From NCBI GenBank assembly GCA_902565935.1, contig CACFGT010000001.1, positions 62,001-126,000 of the forward strand: 64,000 bases of DNA. The letters run 5' to 3'. Position 1 is the stretch's first letter, and each line of letters starts with the position of its first letter. Of the stretch, positions 46,789 through 54,984 are shown piece after piece. The stretch comes from an uncultured Pelagibacteraceae bacterium. GTDB lineage: Bacteria > Pseudomonadota > Alphaproteobacteria > Pelagibacterales > Pelagibacteraceae. The translations under genes and the position numbers were made by a program. The notes beneath the pieces are model-generated. The model saw only the letters and a program-made list of their open reading frames with translations, ran no database searches and had not been told where the DNA came from.

Positions 46789-47314
46789 CTTTAAATTTTT
46801 TTTTAAAAAGATTAAATCTTTTTTTATTAAAACTATATTCCACAGCATCAAATCTTTTATTATTTATCAAAAAAAATGATTTTCTTGTTTTTTTAAAAAG
46901 TGCTGTAGTATTTTTGTGAAAATTAACAACTCTTGTATTCATATTATTAGTTAGGGAATAAATATTTCTTAACCTTAAATTATTAAAACCATAATCCAAA
47001 AGTATTATTACTGACTCAATATTTTCAACAATGTTACCTTTTGATATCCATCTGCCCCATTCAGCATTTGATTTAGTAATTTTGTTTAAAGCAATTGTTC
47101 CTATTTTTCTATTATTACTTTTTTTAATAATCATAAAATCTAGAGTTTTTTTGTCTTTTATATTATTAATCATCCACTTTTTTTGGAATGATAAAGATTT
47201 AGGTGGGTTATGTAAGTATAAGCTAATATCCTTTTTTTTTCTTAAATTATAAATAAAATCAGCATCACTTAGATTCATTTTTTTTAGCAAAACAAATTTA
47301 CCACTAATTTTCAT
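46766..47314 (-). CDS. GNAT-family N-acetyltransferase
   Basis: A 182-residue acyltransferase of the RimJ/PseH-like branch: FVLLKKMNLSDADFIYNLR at the N-terminus, IGTIALNKI near residue 71 and AEWGRWISKGN near residue 84, with a diverged acetyl-CoA loop. In a sugar cluster with an aminotransferase it probably acylates an amino group of an amino-sugar nucleotide. The neighbouring ACP suggests that its donor could be an acyl carrier protein instead of CoA (inference). Confidence 0.72.
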   Translation of the reverse strand: MKISGKFVLLKKMNLSDADFIYNLRKKKDISLYLHNPPKSLSFQKKWMINNIKDKKTLDFMIIKKSNNRKIGTIALNKITKSNAEWGRWISKGNIVENIESVIILLDYGFNNLRLRNIYSLTNNMNTRVVNFHKNTTALFKKTRKSFFLINNKRFDAVEYSFNKKRFNLFKKKFKVMTESIL

Positions 47315-47537
47315 TTATAATTTTTATTATCTCTTTGACACTTGTGATTTTATTTAGCTTATTTATGGACATTTTTTTTTTAATGTTTTTTTCTATAAAA
47401 AAAATTATTTGAAGATGAGTAAGAGAGTCCCAATTTACATAGTTTTTTTTTGTAATTTTTAATAATTTATTTTTATCTTTAACTTTTAAAATTTTTATCA
47501 ATTCCTTAATGGGTTTTAATTTTAATGTATTTTTCAT
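47304..47537 (-). CDS. Acyl carrier protein
   Basis: A small carrier of 77 residues with the phosphopantetheine attachment motif in NWDSLTHLQI; Ser38 is the expected site, matching position 36 of ordinary ACP. The start MKNTLKL at 47537 keeps the full first helix although it lies 32 bp inside the preceding FkbH-like gene; an in-frame ATG at 47549 is possible. It differs from the fatty-acid ACP in its high Lys content. It should hold the acyl group loaded or processed by the FkbH-like protein. Confidence 0.8.
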   Translation of the reverse strand: MKNTLKLKPIKELIKILKVKDKNKLLKITKKNYVNWDSLTHLQIIFFIEKNIKKKMSINKLNKITSVKEIIKIINEN

Positions 47538-48981
47538 ATCTAGAGGCAATTTTATATACTTTATTTAAATTAACAAAATAATTTGTTTTATTTTTTTTGG
47601 ACTTAATTGTTTCTGCAAATTTAATAAATGGTTCATTACGATCTGTTTTAATATAACAAATGATTAATTTTTTAATTGAAAATTTTTTAACAATTTGATT
47701 AACAAATACATATTCTAGCCCTCTACCCAGCGCTCTACAAGAAATAAGAAATTCAACAATAAAATTTATTCCTTTAGATTTGTTTACTATTAAAGATGCG
47801 ATAATACCTGAATCTGAATATTTATCTGATACAGAAAAAGAAATTAATTCAGAATTTTTATCCTTATAATGAAATTTAAGTTTATCGATACTTAATCTTT
47901 GGTAGTTAGAGTTAAATTGATTTGTTTTATTTGACATTTCAGAAAATCTTTTAAAATCAATTTTTTTAATTTTAAAATCAATTTTAACATTTGATGACTT
48001 AACATAATTCAAGATTCCTTTACTTTCAGCAACCTCATTTCTCTGAATATTACTTTTTATATCATTAAATCTTTTAAGATTTTTTTCCTTATTGATATTC
48101 GATATAAATATACTTTTCGTATAAAGATAAAAAACATATGAATTGCTAATCCAAAAACAATTTTCTTTAATTAAAAACTTATTTAACTGTTTTATCTCAG
48201 AAATATTATCATCAATGTATACAATATTTTTTTTTGAAAAATTAACTAATTTTGTAATATATTTAATTGATTTTAGTTTTGGATCCCAATTAATATATTT
48301 GAAAGATTTTTTTACCAAAGAAGAGTATTTAGATAGTTTCTTTTCAATACCTTTTTGAGCCAACTTCTTTTCATTTTTTGAGTGAAATGAAACTATTAAA
48401 CCAGTTTTAGAAATCAATTTGTTTATATATGTGAGAGATTTTTTTTGATGATTATCTAAAAAAATTTTCTTGATGCCATCTTCCCCAATAACTCCGTTCC
48501 AACAAGTATTATCTAAGTCTAAGGAAATTAATCTGATATCCCTATTTAACAAAAGATTGATCATATTTTTGATTATATTTGACAATGCTATTTGTGTATC
48601 AAATGACAAGTAAGACTTATAAATTTTTTCTCTTTTAACATCTATAATTTTTTTAATATTCAAATTATTTAAATTGATAATAATAAGATTAGGTATTTTT
48701 TTTTTTTCAATTTGTGTAACAAAATTTTCGAGTTTTTTTTTAATCTTAGAAGAGGGAATAAAAATTACCTTATTATCTTTATTTCTGAAAATTTCTAAAT
48801 CTTTTTTAATTGTTTCTAAATTATTAAGCCTATCTAAATCAAAAAAAATTAAAACCAATTCATCGTCTATAGCAGTTGTAATATAATCACTGTAAGGTAA
48901 ATCAAATAGTTGTTTTTTATGAATAATATTAGTTTCTAATAATACATTTTCTATAAAATAATTTCTTTGAATATTTATCAT
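47506..48981 (-). CDS. FkbH-like HAD-IIIC/GNAT fusion protein
   Basis: A 491-residue protein. The HAD motif I lies in LISLDLDNTCWNGVIGEDG with Asp155 and Asp157, followed by VSFHSKNEKK near residue 198 and VYIDDN near residue 253. The C-terminal 170 residues look like a GNAT domain. Characterised FkbH proteins dephosphorylate 1,3-bisphosphoglycerate and load the glyceryl group onto an ACP. The downstream overlapping ACP and GNAT genes fit such a three-step route. A 12-base A tract (coding strand) encodes the Lys run near residue 93. Confidence 0.83.
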   Translation of the reverse strand: MINIQRNYFIENVLLETNIIHKKQLFDLPYSDYITTAIDDELVLIFFDLDRLNNLETIKKDLEIFRNKDNKVIFIPSSKIKKKLENFVTQIEKKKIPNLIIINLNNLNIKKIIDVKREKIYKSYLSFDTQIALSNIIKNMINLLLNRDIRLISLDLDNTCWNGVIGEDGIKKIFLDNHQKKSLTYINKLISKTGLIVSFHSKNEKKLAQKGIEKKLSKYSSLVKKSFKYINWDPKLKSIKYITKLVNFSKKNIVYIDDNISEIKQLNKFLIKENCFWISNSYVFYLYTKSIFISNINKEKNLKRFNDIKSNIQRNEVAESKGILNYVKSSNVKIDFKIKKIDFKRFSEMSNKTNQFNSNYQRLSIDKLKFHYKDKNSELISFSVSDKYSDSGIIASLIVNKSKGINFIVEFLISCRALGRGLEYVFVNQIVKKFSIKKLIICYIKTDRNEPFIKFAETIKSKKNKTNYFVNLNKVYKIASRYEKYIKIKTH

Positions 48982-49042
48982 CTTAGATATTGTGTATTAT
49001 ATTATTTATAATAAATAGATTAACTTTATCAAACATATAAAT

Positions 49043-50017
49043 ATGAAAAAACATGTTATAGCAATAATTGGATTGGGATATTGGGGAACGATTGTAACTA
49101 ATACACTTGTTTCAATGAAAATATTCAAAAAAATCTTCATATATGACACTGACTATGAAAAAGTTAAAATTATTAAAAAAAAATTTGGTAATAAAGTTTA
49201 TTATCTTAACTTAGATAAAATTAAAAAAGACAGACTTATTAAAAATATTTTTTTAGCAACACCACCTAAAATAAACTTTAAGTTGTTAAATTTACTTATA
49301 GATTTTGAAAAAAATATTCTAATTGAAAAACCTGGTCTAATTAATCTTAAACAATATAAAAAAATTAAAGATAAGATTGTCAATAAAAAAAATAAAATAA
49401 GTTTTGGTTATATCTATATTTACAATAATTATGTTAGATATATTAAAAAAATTATTAAAACAAAAAAATTAGGTGAAATAAGATATGTGAATCTTCAAAG
49501 ACAAAATTTCGGTCCAATTAGAAACAAAGTTTCAGCTGTATATGATCTTGCGACTCACGATATAAGTATTCTGAATTACCTATTCGATAAAAAGATACTT
49601 TTAAAGAGATTCATTAATCATGATATTTTAGGAAAGAATAATTTTGATATATCTTACTTAAATTTGATGTCTGGCGATATTAAAATTGATATTAACGTAA
49701 GCTGGCTCAATCCAGAAAAGATAAGAAAGATAATTATAATTGGAAGTAAAAAGATGCTAGTTTTTGACGAAATGAATTCAAAACAACCTTTAAAAATTTA
49801 TAATAATTACGTTAGTTTTCCTAAAATAAAAAAATTCACTAAATACTATTTTAATCATTCAAAATATATATTTAAAGGTAAATCAAATTCTATAAAACTA
49901 AAAGAAACAAAACCCTTAAATAATGAAATATTAGAATTTTTACATGATAAAAATAATATTACAGATATTAATTTTTCTGAAAATATAATCAAAGTGATTA
50001 AAGATATTAATAAATAA
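49043..50017 (+). CDS. Gfo/Idh/MocA-family oxidoreductase
   Basis: A 324-residue NAD(P)-dependent sugar oxidoreductase. The Rossmann motif IIGLGYWGTIV is at residues 8-18, the conserved EKP occurs in NILIEKPG near residue 93, and AVYDLATHDISILNYL near residue 172 supplies the catalytic His region. Such enzymes oxidise or reduce keto positions of sugar nucleotides, often next to DegT aminotransferases. It is divergent from the FkbH-like gene and overlaps the GIY-YIG gene by 11 bp. Confidence 0.82.
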   Translation: MKKHVIAIIGLGYWGTIVTNTLVSMKIFKKIFIYDTDYEKVKIIKKKFGNKVYYLNLDKIKKDRLIKNIFLATPPKINFKLLNLLIDFEKNILIEKPGLINLKQYKKIKDKIVNKKNKISFGYIYIYNNYVRYIKKIIKTKKLGEIRYVNLQRQNFGPIRNKVSAVYDLATHDISILNYLFDKKILLKRFINHDILGKNNFDISYLNLMSGDIKIDINVSWLNPEKIRKIIIIGSKKMLVFDEMNSKQPLKIYNNYVSFPKIKKFTKYYFNHSKYIFKGKSNSIKLKETKPLNNEILEFLHDKNNITDINFSENIIKVIKDINK

Positions 50018-50270
50018 GCTTTGATTTTGAGGTTAATTTTTTTCTCAATGATTTATTCTTTTTTAAAAAATATTCAAATTTCATTGCATCACCTTTTGTA
50101 AGAAATTTTTTTTTGAATATTATCTTCCATGTGTAACCTCGTGTAGCTTTAGCGCCTTTACCAGAGTTATGAAGTAAAATTCTTTTTTTTAAATTGCTTG
50201 TATATCCTACATATGTTTTTTTGAATTTTGAGCCTACAGTACAAATTAAATATACGTGGTAATTTTTCAT
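50007..50270 (-). CDS. GIY-YIG domain protein (UPF0213-like)
   Basis: An 87-residue single-domain protein of the GIY-YIG nuclease superfamily. VYLICTVG and TYVGYTSNLKKRILLHN correspond to the GIY and YIG strands with the catalytic Arg, and Glu66 in MKFEYFLKK is the expected metal ligand. Free-standing members of this type are common in bacteria and their role is unclear; some act on DNA. Its AUG begins only 2 nt after the CCA of tRNA-Glu on the same strand. Confidence 0.85.
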   Translation of the reverse strand: MKNYHVYLICTVGSKFKKTYVGYTSNLKKRILLHNSGKGAKATRGYTWKIIFKKKFLTKGDAMKFEYFLKKNKSLRKKLTSKSKLIY

Positions 50271-50272
50271 TA

Positions 50273-50347
50273 TGGCGGTCCCTAGGGGAATCGAACCCCT
50301 CTTTCGAGGATGAAAACCACGTGTCCTAACCGATAGACGAAGGGACC
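50273..50347 (-). tRNA. tRNA-Glu (anticodon TTC)
   Basis: On the minus strand, acceptor GGTCCCT pairs with AGGGACC, the anticodon loop contains TTTTCAT (TTC), and the T arm is GGGGTTCGATTCCCC, with discriminator G and encoded CCA. It follows glpX by 45 bp on the same strand. Its 3' end faces the glycan cluster, but no convincing duplicated 3' end was found at the far side of the cluster. Confidence 0.97.
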
Positions 50348-50392
50348 AAAAAGCTTTTTTTTATTGCAAAAATTATTATTTATCAAGCTTTA

Positions 50393-51334
50393 TTAAATAT
50401 TTTGTTTTTTTTTAATTATTTTTTTTAAACCTGTTGATTTATGAGTAATAAGTGTTTCTGATATAAATTCATTATCTAAAATTTCAATTCCAGACACTAA
50501 ATCACCAGTGGTTATACCTGTCGCACAAAATACTGAATCACCTGATATTATTTCATTTAACTGATATTTTTTATTTAAATCTTTAATTCCCATTTCATTA
50601 GCTCTTTTTTTATCTTTGTCTTTATCGAAGATAAATCTTCCTTGAAAAAAACAACTAAAAGAGTCAAGAGCTGAAGCTGCTAAAACACCCTCAGGTCCTC
50701 CACCAATACCCATAAAGAGATCAACGTTATATTTTTCATCTGTTACTAATAAAGCACCTGAAACATCACCATCAGTTATCAATTTAAGATTAACACCCAG
50801 TTTTTTTAATTCTTCGATAATTTTTTTATGTCTTGGTCTTTCCAATAAGCAAACTGTGGTATTATTTGGTTTTTTATTTTTATATTCACATAGATTATAA
50901 ATATTTTTTTTTACAGAAAAATCTAAATCAACAATTCCCTTTTCTCTTACATTAGCAGAAATTTTATTCATATATGTTTCAGGTGCATTGAATAGATTAT
51001 TTTGGCTTGCAACAGCAATAACAGCTAAAGCACCAGGAAGATTATTAGCTGCAAAATTTGTTCCTTCTAATGGATCAACTGCAATGTCTAAAAATGGCCC
51101 ATTAGAAGTACCTACTTTTTCACCAATAAACAGCATGGGTGCTTCATCAAGTTCACCTTCACCGATTACTATTTCACCGTTCATGTCAATTTTATTTAAT
51201 TGGGATCTCATTGTATCTACAGCAGCTTTGTCTGCTGCTATTTTATCTTTTTTTCCAACTAGGTATTTTGCAGATAAAGCTGCTCTAGAAGAGACATTTA
51301 ATATCAAATCTTCAAATTTTTTTTCTATAATCAC
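50393..51334 (-). CDS. glpX: Fructose-1,6-bisphosphatase class II
   Basis: A 313-residue GlpX-type enzyme of gluconeogenesis. The metal-binding motifs are GEGELDEAPMLFIG near residue 57 and DPLEGTNFAANNLPGALAV near residue 87; GIGGGPEGVLAASAL is near residue 212. The GTG start overlaps the sbmA stop by one base (TAGTG). It is the only FBPase in the window. Confidence 0.95.
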   Translation of the reverse strand: MIIEKKFEDLILNVSSRAALSAKYLVGKKDKIAADKAAVDTMRSQLNKIDMNGEIVIGEGELDEAPMLFIGEKVGTSNGPFLDIAVDPLEGTNFAANNLPGALAVIAVASQNNLFNAPETYMNKISANVREKGIVDLDFSVKKNIYNLCEYKNKKPNNTTVCLLERPRHKKIIEELKKLGVNLKLITDGDVSGALLVTDEKYNVDLFMGIGGGPEGVLAASALDSFSCFFQGRFIFDKDKDKKRANEMGIKDLNKKYQLNEIISGDSVFCATGITTGDLVSGIEILDNEFISETLITHKSTGLKKIIKKKQNI

Positions 51335-52326
51335 TATTTGGCTATTTCAATTGACCGATTTATTTCTAATTTTGCTTCAAATTCTCTTAATCTTTTCCAA
51401 ACAGAAATTAATTCAACTATGATTGGCCAACTTCTAACGAGATATTGTAGAGAGGTTTCAACTCTTCCAAAAGCTCTAATTATTTGTTGAACAAAACCTA
51501 AAGTAATTGCTCCTGTAACAATTGTTGGTGCTAATGCTAAATAAGGAACAATTACCATGCCCTGTAAATAGCTCCATTTGACTGCGTTAAAATAAAGATA
51601 ATGAAAATACATTCTGTAATGTATTTTTCTTACTCCACCATATAGGTCAGTTATTTTTTCTGGTTTTGCACTTTCTTTAAAATCTTCACCTAAAACAAGT
51701 TCTTTTCTATATGCAGCCTCTTCTTTTTGTATATCATATTCTATACCAGGTAATTTAATTCCTACACTTGCTAATAATAAAGTTCCACCTAATGCAGAAA
51801 GTATCGCAACCCATACTAAAGCATGTTCTACCTCACCTATCCATGGAAGCACAGTAATACTTTTTGATAAACCCCATAATATTGGTGTAAATGCAATTAA
51901 AGTCATTAAACTCCTTAAAAGTTCAGCACCAAGTCCTTCCATTATTCTAGCAAATTTAAGAGTGTCTTCTTGTACTCTTTGTGAAGCACCCTCAATTGAA
52001 GAAGCATCGCCCCAATAATCATGATAATAATCAGCCATTGCAGTTCTCCATCTAAAAGTCCAGTGACTTGTAAAATAATCACTAAAAATAACTACAAGAA
52101 TATAAACGGCAGCTATTTTGGCAAATGTAAATAAATAGGAAATAAATTCTTTTTCTGAAACCGAATTAGGTTCAGTTAAAGCTTTTTGTAAAGTGTCATA
52201 AAATTCACCAAACCATTCATTTATTCTGACATCTAGTTGGACTTGATACCATGTTGCTGATAAAATTAATAAGGTACCACCAATACTCCATAAAAACCAT
52301 TTTTTTTGTGTAAAAAATTTAAACAT
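51334..52326 (-). CDS. sbmA: SbmA/BacA-family peptide transporter
   Basis: A 330-residue membrane protein resembling SbmA/BacA, which takes up peptides and peptide-like antibiotics using the proton gradient. Family stretches are LDVRINEWFGEFYDTLQKAL near residue 30, WTFRWRTAMADYYHDYW near residue 89 and GASQRVQEDTLKFARIMEGLG near residue 113. SbmA is a membrane protein related to ABC exporters without the ATPase domain. The gene lies between the NDUFS4-like gene and glpX with no gaps. Confidence 0.9.
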   Translation of the reverse strand: MFKFFTQKKWFLWSIGGTLLILSATWYQVQLDVRINEWFGEFYDTLQKALTEPNSVSEKEFISYLFTFAKIAAVYILVVIFSDYFTSHWTFRWRTAMADYYHDYWGDASSIEGASQRVQEDTLKFARIMEGLGAELLRSLMTLIAFTPILWGLSKSITVLPWIGEVEHALVWVAILSALGGTLLLASVGIKLPGIEYDIQKEEAAYRKELVLGEDFKESAKPEKITDLYGGVRKIHYRMYFHYLYFNAVKWSYLQGMVIVPYLALAPTIVTGAITLGFVQQIIRAFGRVETSLQYLVRSWPIIVELISVWKRLREFEAKLEINRSIEIAK

Positions 52327-52608
52327 CTATTTCAAAAAATTATCTGCGTAAGATTTTTTAACTATTTTTCTTTTTTTTGGTTCAATTATTTCGTAATCAA
52401 TTTTCATTTTCTTAGCATAATTTAAAGCATTTTCTTTTGATGAAAATTCAAGTTTTAATTCTCCAAGTGTATCATTTGAACTTTCCCAACCCATTAAAGG
52501 ATTTGATGTGGGATCATTAGTCTCATATTCTAATATCCATTTATCTGTTTTTCCTAATCCTGATTGCATAGGACTTTTGTTAGGAATATATATTTTTGCT
52601 TTTCTCAT
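52327..52608 (-). CDS. NDUFS4-like accessory subunit of respiratory complex I
   Basis: A 93-residue protein of the ETC_C1_NDUFA4/NDUFS4 family, an accessory subunit of NADH dehydrogenase shared by alphaproteobacteria and mitochondria. Typical segments are KAKIYIPNKSPMQSGLGKTDKWILEYE at the start, DPTSNPLMGWESSNDT near residue 33, and the FSSKENALNYAKKMKIDYEI stretch. It is encoded away from the main complex I genes. Its AUG is 8 nt after the tRNA-Pro CCA and has no recognisable ribosome site. Confidence 0.9.
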   Translation of the reverse strand: MRKAKIYIPNKSPMQSGLGKTDKWILEYETNDPTSNPLMGWESSNDTLGELKLEFSSKENALNYAKKMKIDYEIIEPKKRKIVKKSYADNFLK

Positions 52609-52616
52609 AATATAGA

Positions 52617-52693
<77 letters not shown>

Positions 52694-52788
52694 AGTGATG
52701 TACTAATACAGTACTTATTAATTTTTTCAAAGTATAAAGGTGTTGGAATTTGACAGAATTTTAATAAAAATCTGCTATATAAGTCTAT

Positions 52789-53262
52789 ATGATTATAAAC
52801 TGTCCTTGTGGAGAAAAGAAATTTCAAATTGATGATAAGCTTATTCCAATAAATGGTAGGTTGCTACAATGTGGTTCGTGCGACAAATCCTGGTTTTTTA
52901 AACCTCAAGAAAATAAAGAAATTATAAAGACAGAAGTGGTAGATATACCTCAAAACATTAATAAACAGATTGAAGAAAATAATATTAAAAAGAAAAAAAT
53001 AGATAAAAATAAGAATCATAATAATAATATAACTCGAAACTATGAACTTACAAAATATAAGAAAAAAACAAAATTTTCTTTTACAAAGCTTTTATCTTAT
53101 TTAGTTGTTTTTATAATATCTTTTATAGCTTTGATCATCATAATTGATACTTTTAAAAAACCCCTTTACTCAAATTTTCCTGTTTTAGAATTGATAATGT
53201 TTAATTTATTTGAAACCTTAACTGATGTAAAACTTTTTGTAAAAGATCTATTTGAATTATGA
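52789..53262 (+). CDS. Zinc-ribbon membrane protein (MJ0042/DUF3426-like)
   Basis: A 157-residue protein. The N-terminal zinc ribbon has cysteines in INCPCGEKKF and LLQCGSCDKSWFF, the MJ0042 pattern found before DUF3426 in alphaproteobacteria. A Lys/Asn-rich linker leads to one membrane helix (about 106-125). A weak TTGACA/TATATA pair lies close upstream, placing the -10 only 8 bp before the ATG. It overlaps nhaA by 4 bp. The function of this family is not known to me. Confidence 0.8.
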   Translation: MIINCPCGEKKFQIDDKLIPINGRLLQCGSCDKSWFFKPQENKEIIKTEVVDIPQNINKQIEENNIKKKKIDKNKNHNNNITRNYELTKYKKKTKFSFTKLLSYLVVFIISFIALIIIIDTFKKPLYSNFPVLELIMFNLFETLTDVKLFVKDLFEL

Positions 53263-54431
53263 TTAATTATATATCAAAACCCTTTAAATGGTTTTTTAAA
53301 TTAGAAGCTGCAAGTGGGCTTGTCTTATTATTTGCTGCAATTATCGCATTAGTAATTAGTAACTCAAATTTATCAACAATCTATTTTTCTACTTTAGATA
53401 AATATATCTTTATAGGTATTGATAAATTTGGATTAAAACTTTCAGTTTTACATTGGATCAATGATGCTTTAATGGCAATATTTTTCTTTTTTGTCACCTT
53501 AGAAATTAAAAGGGAATTTTTACAAGGAGAGTTATCCGATATAAAACAAGCATTACTTCCAATAATAGCGGCCGTTGGGGGAATGGTCGTTCCTGCGCTA
53601 TTTTATGTTTTTGTAAATTTTGGAGATAGTGAAACCCTAAATGGTTGGGCGATTCCCTCAGCAACTGATATCGCTTTTTCTCTTGGAGTTCTCTCACTAC
53701 TAGGTAAAAGAGTTCCATTATCTTTAAAAGTCTTTTTAACAGCACTAGCAATCATAGATGACCTTGGAGCGATTGTAATTATAGCTTTATTCTATTCAGG
53801 AGATTTAAGTATAAAATATTTATCTTTAATGCTTTTAGCTTTTTTAATTTTACTAGTAATAAATAAATTTAATGTAAAGAAATTTTTACCTTATCTAATT
53901 GTTGGAATTTTCCTTTGGGATTTTACTCATAATTCTGGAATTCATGCAACTATTGCAGGCGTTTTATTGGCTATGACTATTCCACACAGAAAAAAAGAAA
54001 AAGATTTCTCATTATTATTAAAAGTTGAACACGCAATCAGTCCATATGTAGCTTTTTTAATTATGCCATTATTTGCTTTTGCTAATGCTGGTGTTTCTTT
54101 AGAAGGACTTTCATTAAACTCTTTGTTAGATAAAGTGCCACTTGGTATAGTTCTTGGTTTATTTATTGGAAAACAACTAGGTGTTTTCGTATTTTCATAT
54201 ATTTCGATAAAATTAAAAGTTGCCAGAATGCCTAATAATTCTAATTGGTATAATTTTTATGGTGTAGGTGTTTTAACTGGAATAGGATTTACGATGAGTT
54301 TATTTGTTGGCAACTTAGCATTTGTAGAAAATATGCAATACATGGATGGTGTAAAAATAGGTGTGTTGACTGGGTCACTATTATCCACCTTATTTGGATA
54401 CTTTTTGATATTACTTACTCCAAATAAATAA
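53259..54431 (+). CDS. nhaA: Na+/H+ antiporter NhaA
   Basis: A 390-residue antiporter that expels Na+ in exchange for H+. The transport-site aspartates are in ALAIIDDLGAIVIIALFY near residue 165 and the PSATDIAFSLGVLSLLG segment near residue 135 forms the helix-IV crossing. The pH-sensor N-terminal helix region and the GIGFTMSLFVGNLAF motif near residue 345 are present. This fits a marine lifestyle. Confidence 0.96.
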   Translation: MINYISKPFKWFFKLEAASGLVLLFAAIIALVISNSNLSTIYFSTLDKYIFIGIDKFGLKLSVLHWINDALMAIFFFFVTLEIKREFLQGELSDIKQALLPIIAAVGGMVVPALFYVFVNFGDSETLNGWAIPSATDIAFSLGVLSLLGKRVPLSLKVFLTALAIIDDLGAIVIIALFYSGDLSIKYLSLMLLAFLILLVINKFNVKKFLPYLIVGIFLWDFTHNSGIHATIAGVLLAMTIPHRKKEKDFSLLLKVEHAISPYVAFLIMPLFAFANAGVSLEGLSLNSLLDKVPLGIVLGLFIGKQLGVFVFSYISIKLKVARMPNNSNWYNFYGVGVLTGIGFTMSLFVGNLAFVENMQYMDGVKIGVLTGSLLSTLFGYFLILLTPNK

Positions 54432-54441
54432 TAATTTTCAA

Positions 54442-54984
54442 ATGAAAAAAAATTTAATATTTTTTATATTTATAATTATGTTTTTTTTTAAAAATACAGC
54501 TTACTCTAATGATAAAAATTTTTATGATTTTCAGATAAATGATATATCAGGTGAGGAAATAAATTTTAAAGATTACAAAAATAAAGTTATACTTATAGTA
54601 AACACTGCAAGTTATTGTGGTTTTACAAAACAATATACTGATCTACAAAATTTATGGGAAAAATATAAAACGCAAGGTCTAATTGTTCTTGGTATACCAT
54701 CAGATTCATTTAATCAGGAAAAAAAGTTAAATAAAGAAGTAAAAAAATTTTGTGAAGTTAATTTTAATATTAGTTTTCCATTATCTGAAATTACTAATGT
54801 TAAGGGAGAAAATGCTCATCCTGTTTTTAAATGGGCAAAAGAAAGTTTTGGAAATAGTGCTGTACCAAAATGGAATTTTCATAAAATTTTGGTAAATAAG
54901 GATGGACAAATAATTGATACATTTGCATCTTTTACAAGCCCAATGTCTAGTAAGATAATAAAAAAGATTGAAAAAGCTCTTTAA
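54442..54984 (+). CDS. Glutathione peroxidase-family protein, exported
   Basis: A 180-residue thiol peroxidase. A hydrophobic signal sequence (about 1-22) suggests export to the periplasm. The peroxidatic Cys59 lies in VNTASYCGFTKQY, the resolving region in GIPSDSFNQE near residue 95, and the catalytic Trp/Asn pair in KWNFHKILV near residue 147. Cys is used instead of selenocysteine. Together with nhaA it forms a short plus-strand stress-related group. It overlaps the convergent epimerase gene by 4 bp. Confidence 0.9.
   Translation: MKKNLIFFIFIIMFFFKNTAYSNDKNFYDFQINDISGEEINFKDYKNKVILIVNTASYCGFTKQYTDLQNLWEKYKTQGLIVLGIPSDSFNQEKKLNKEVKKFCEVNFNISFPLSEITNVKGENAHPVFKWAKESFGNSAVPKWNFHKILVNKDGQIIDTFASFTSPMSSKIIKKIEKAL

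Noticed and set aside
50988-51422. 144-codon ORF antisense to glpX and sbmA
   Set aside because: It is antisense to two well-supported genes and shows no domain features.
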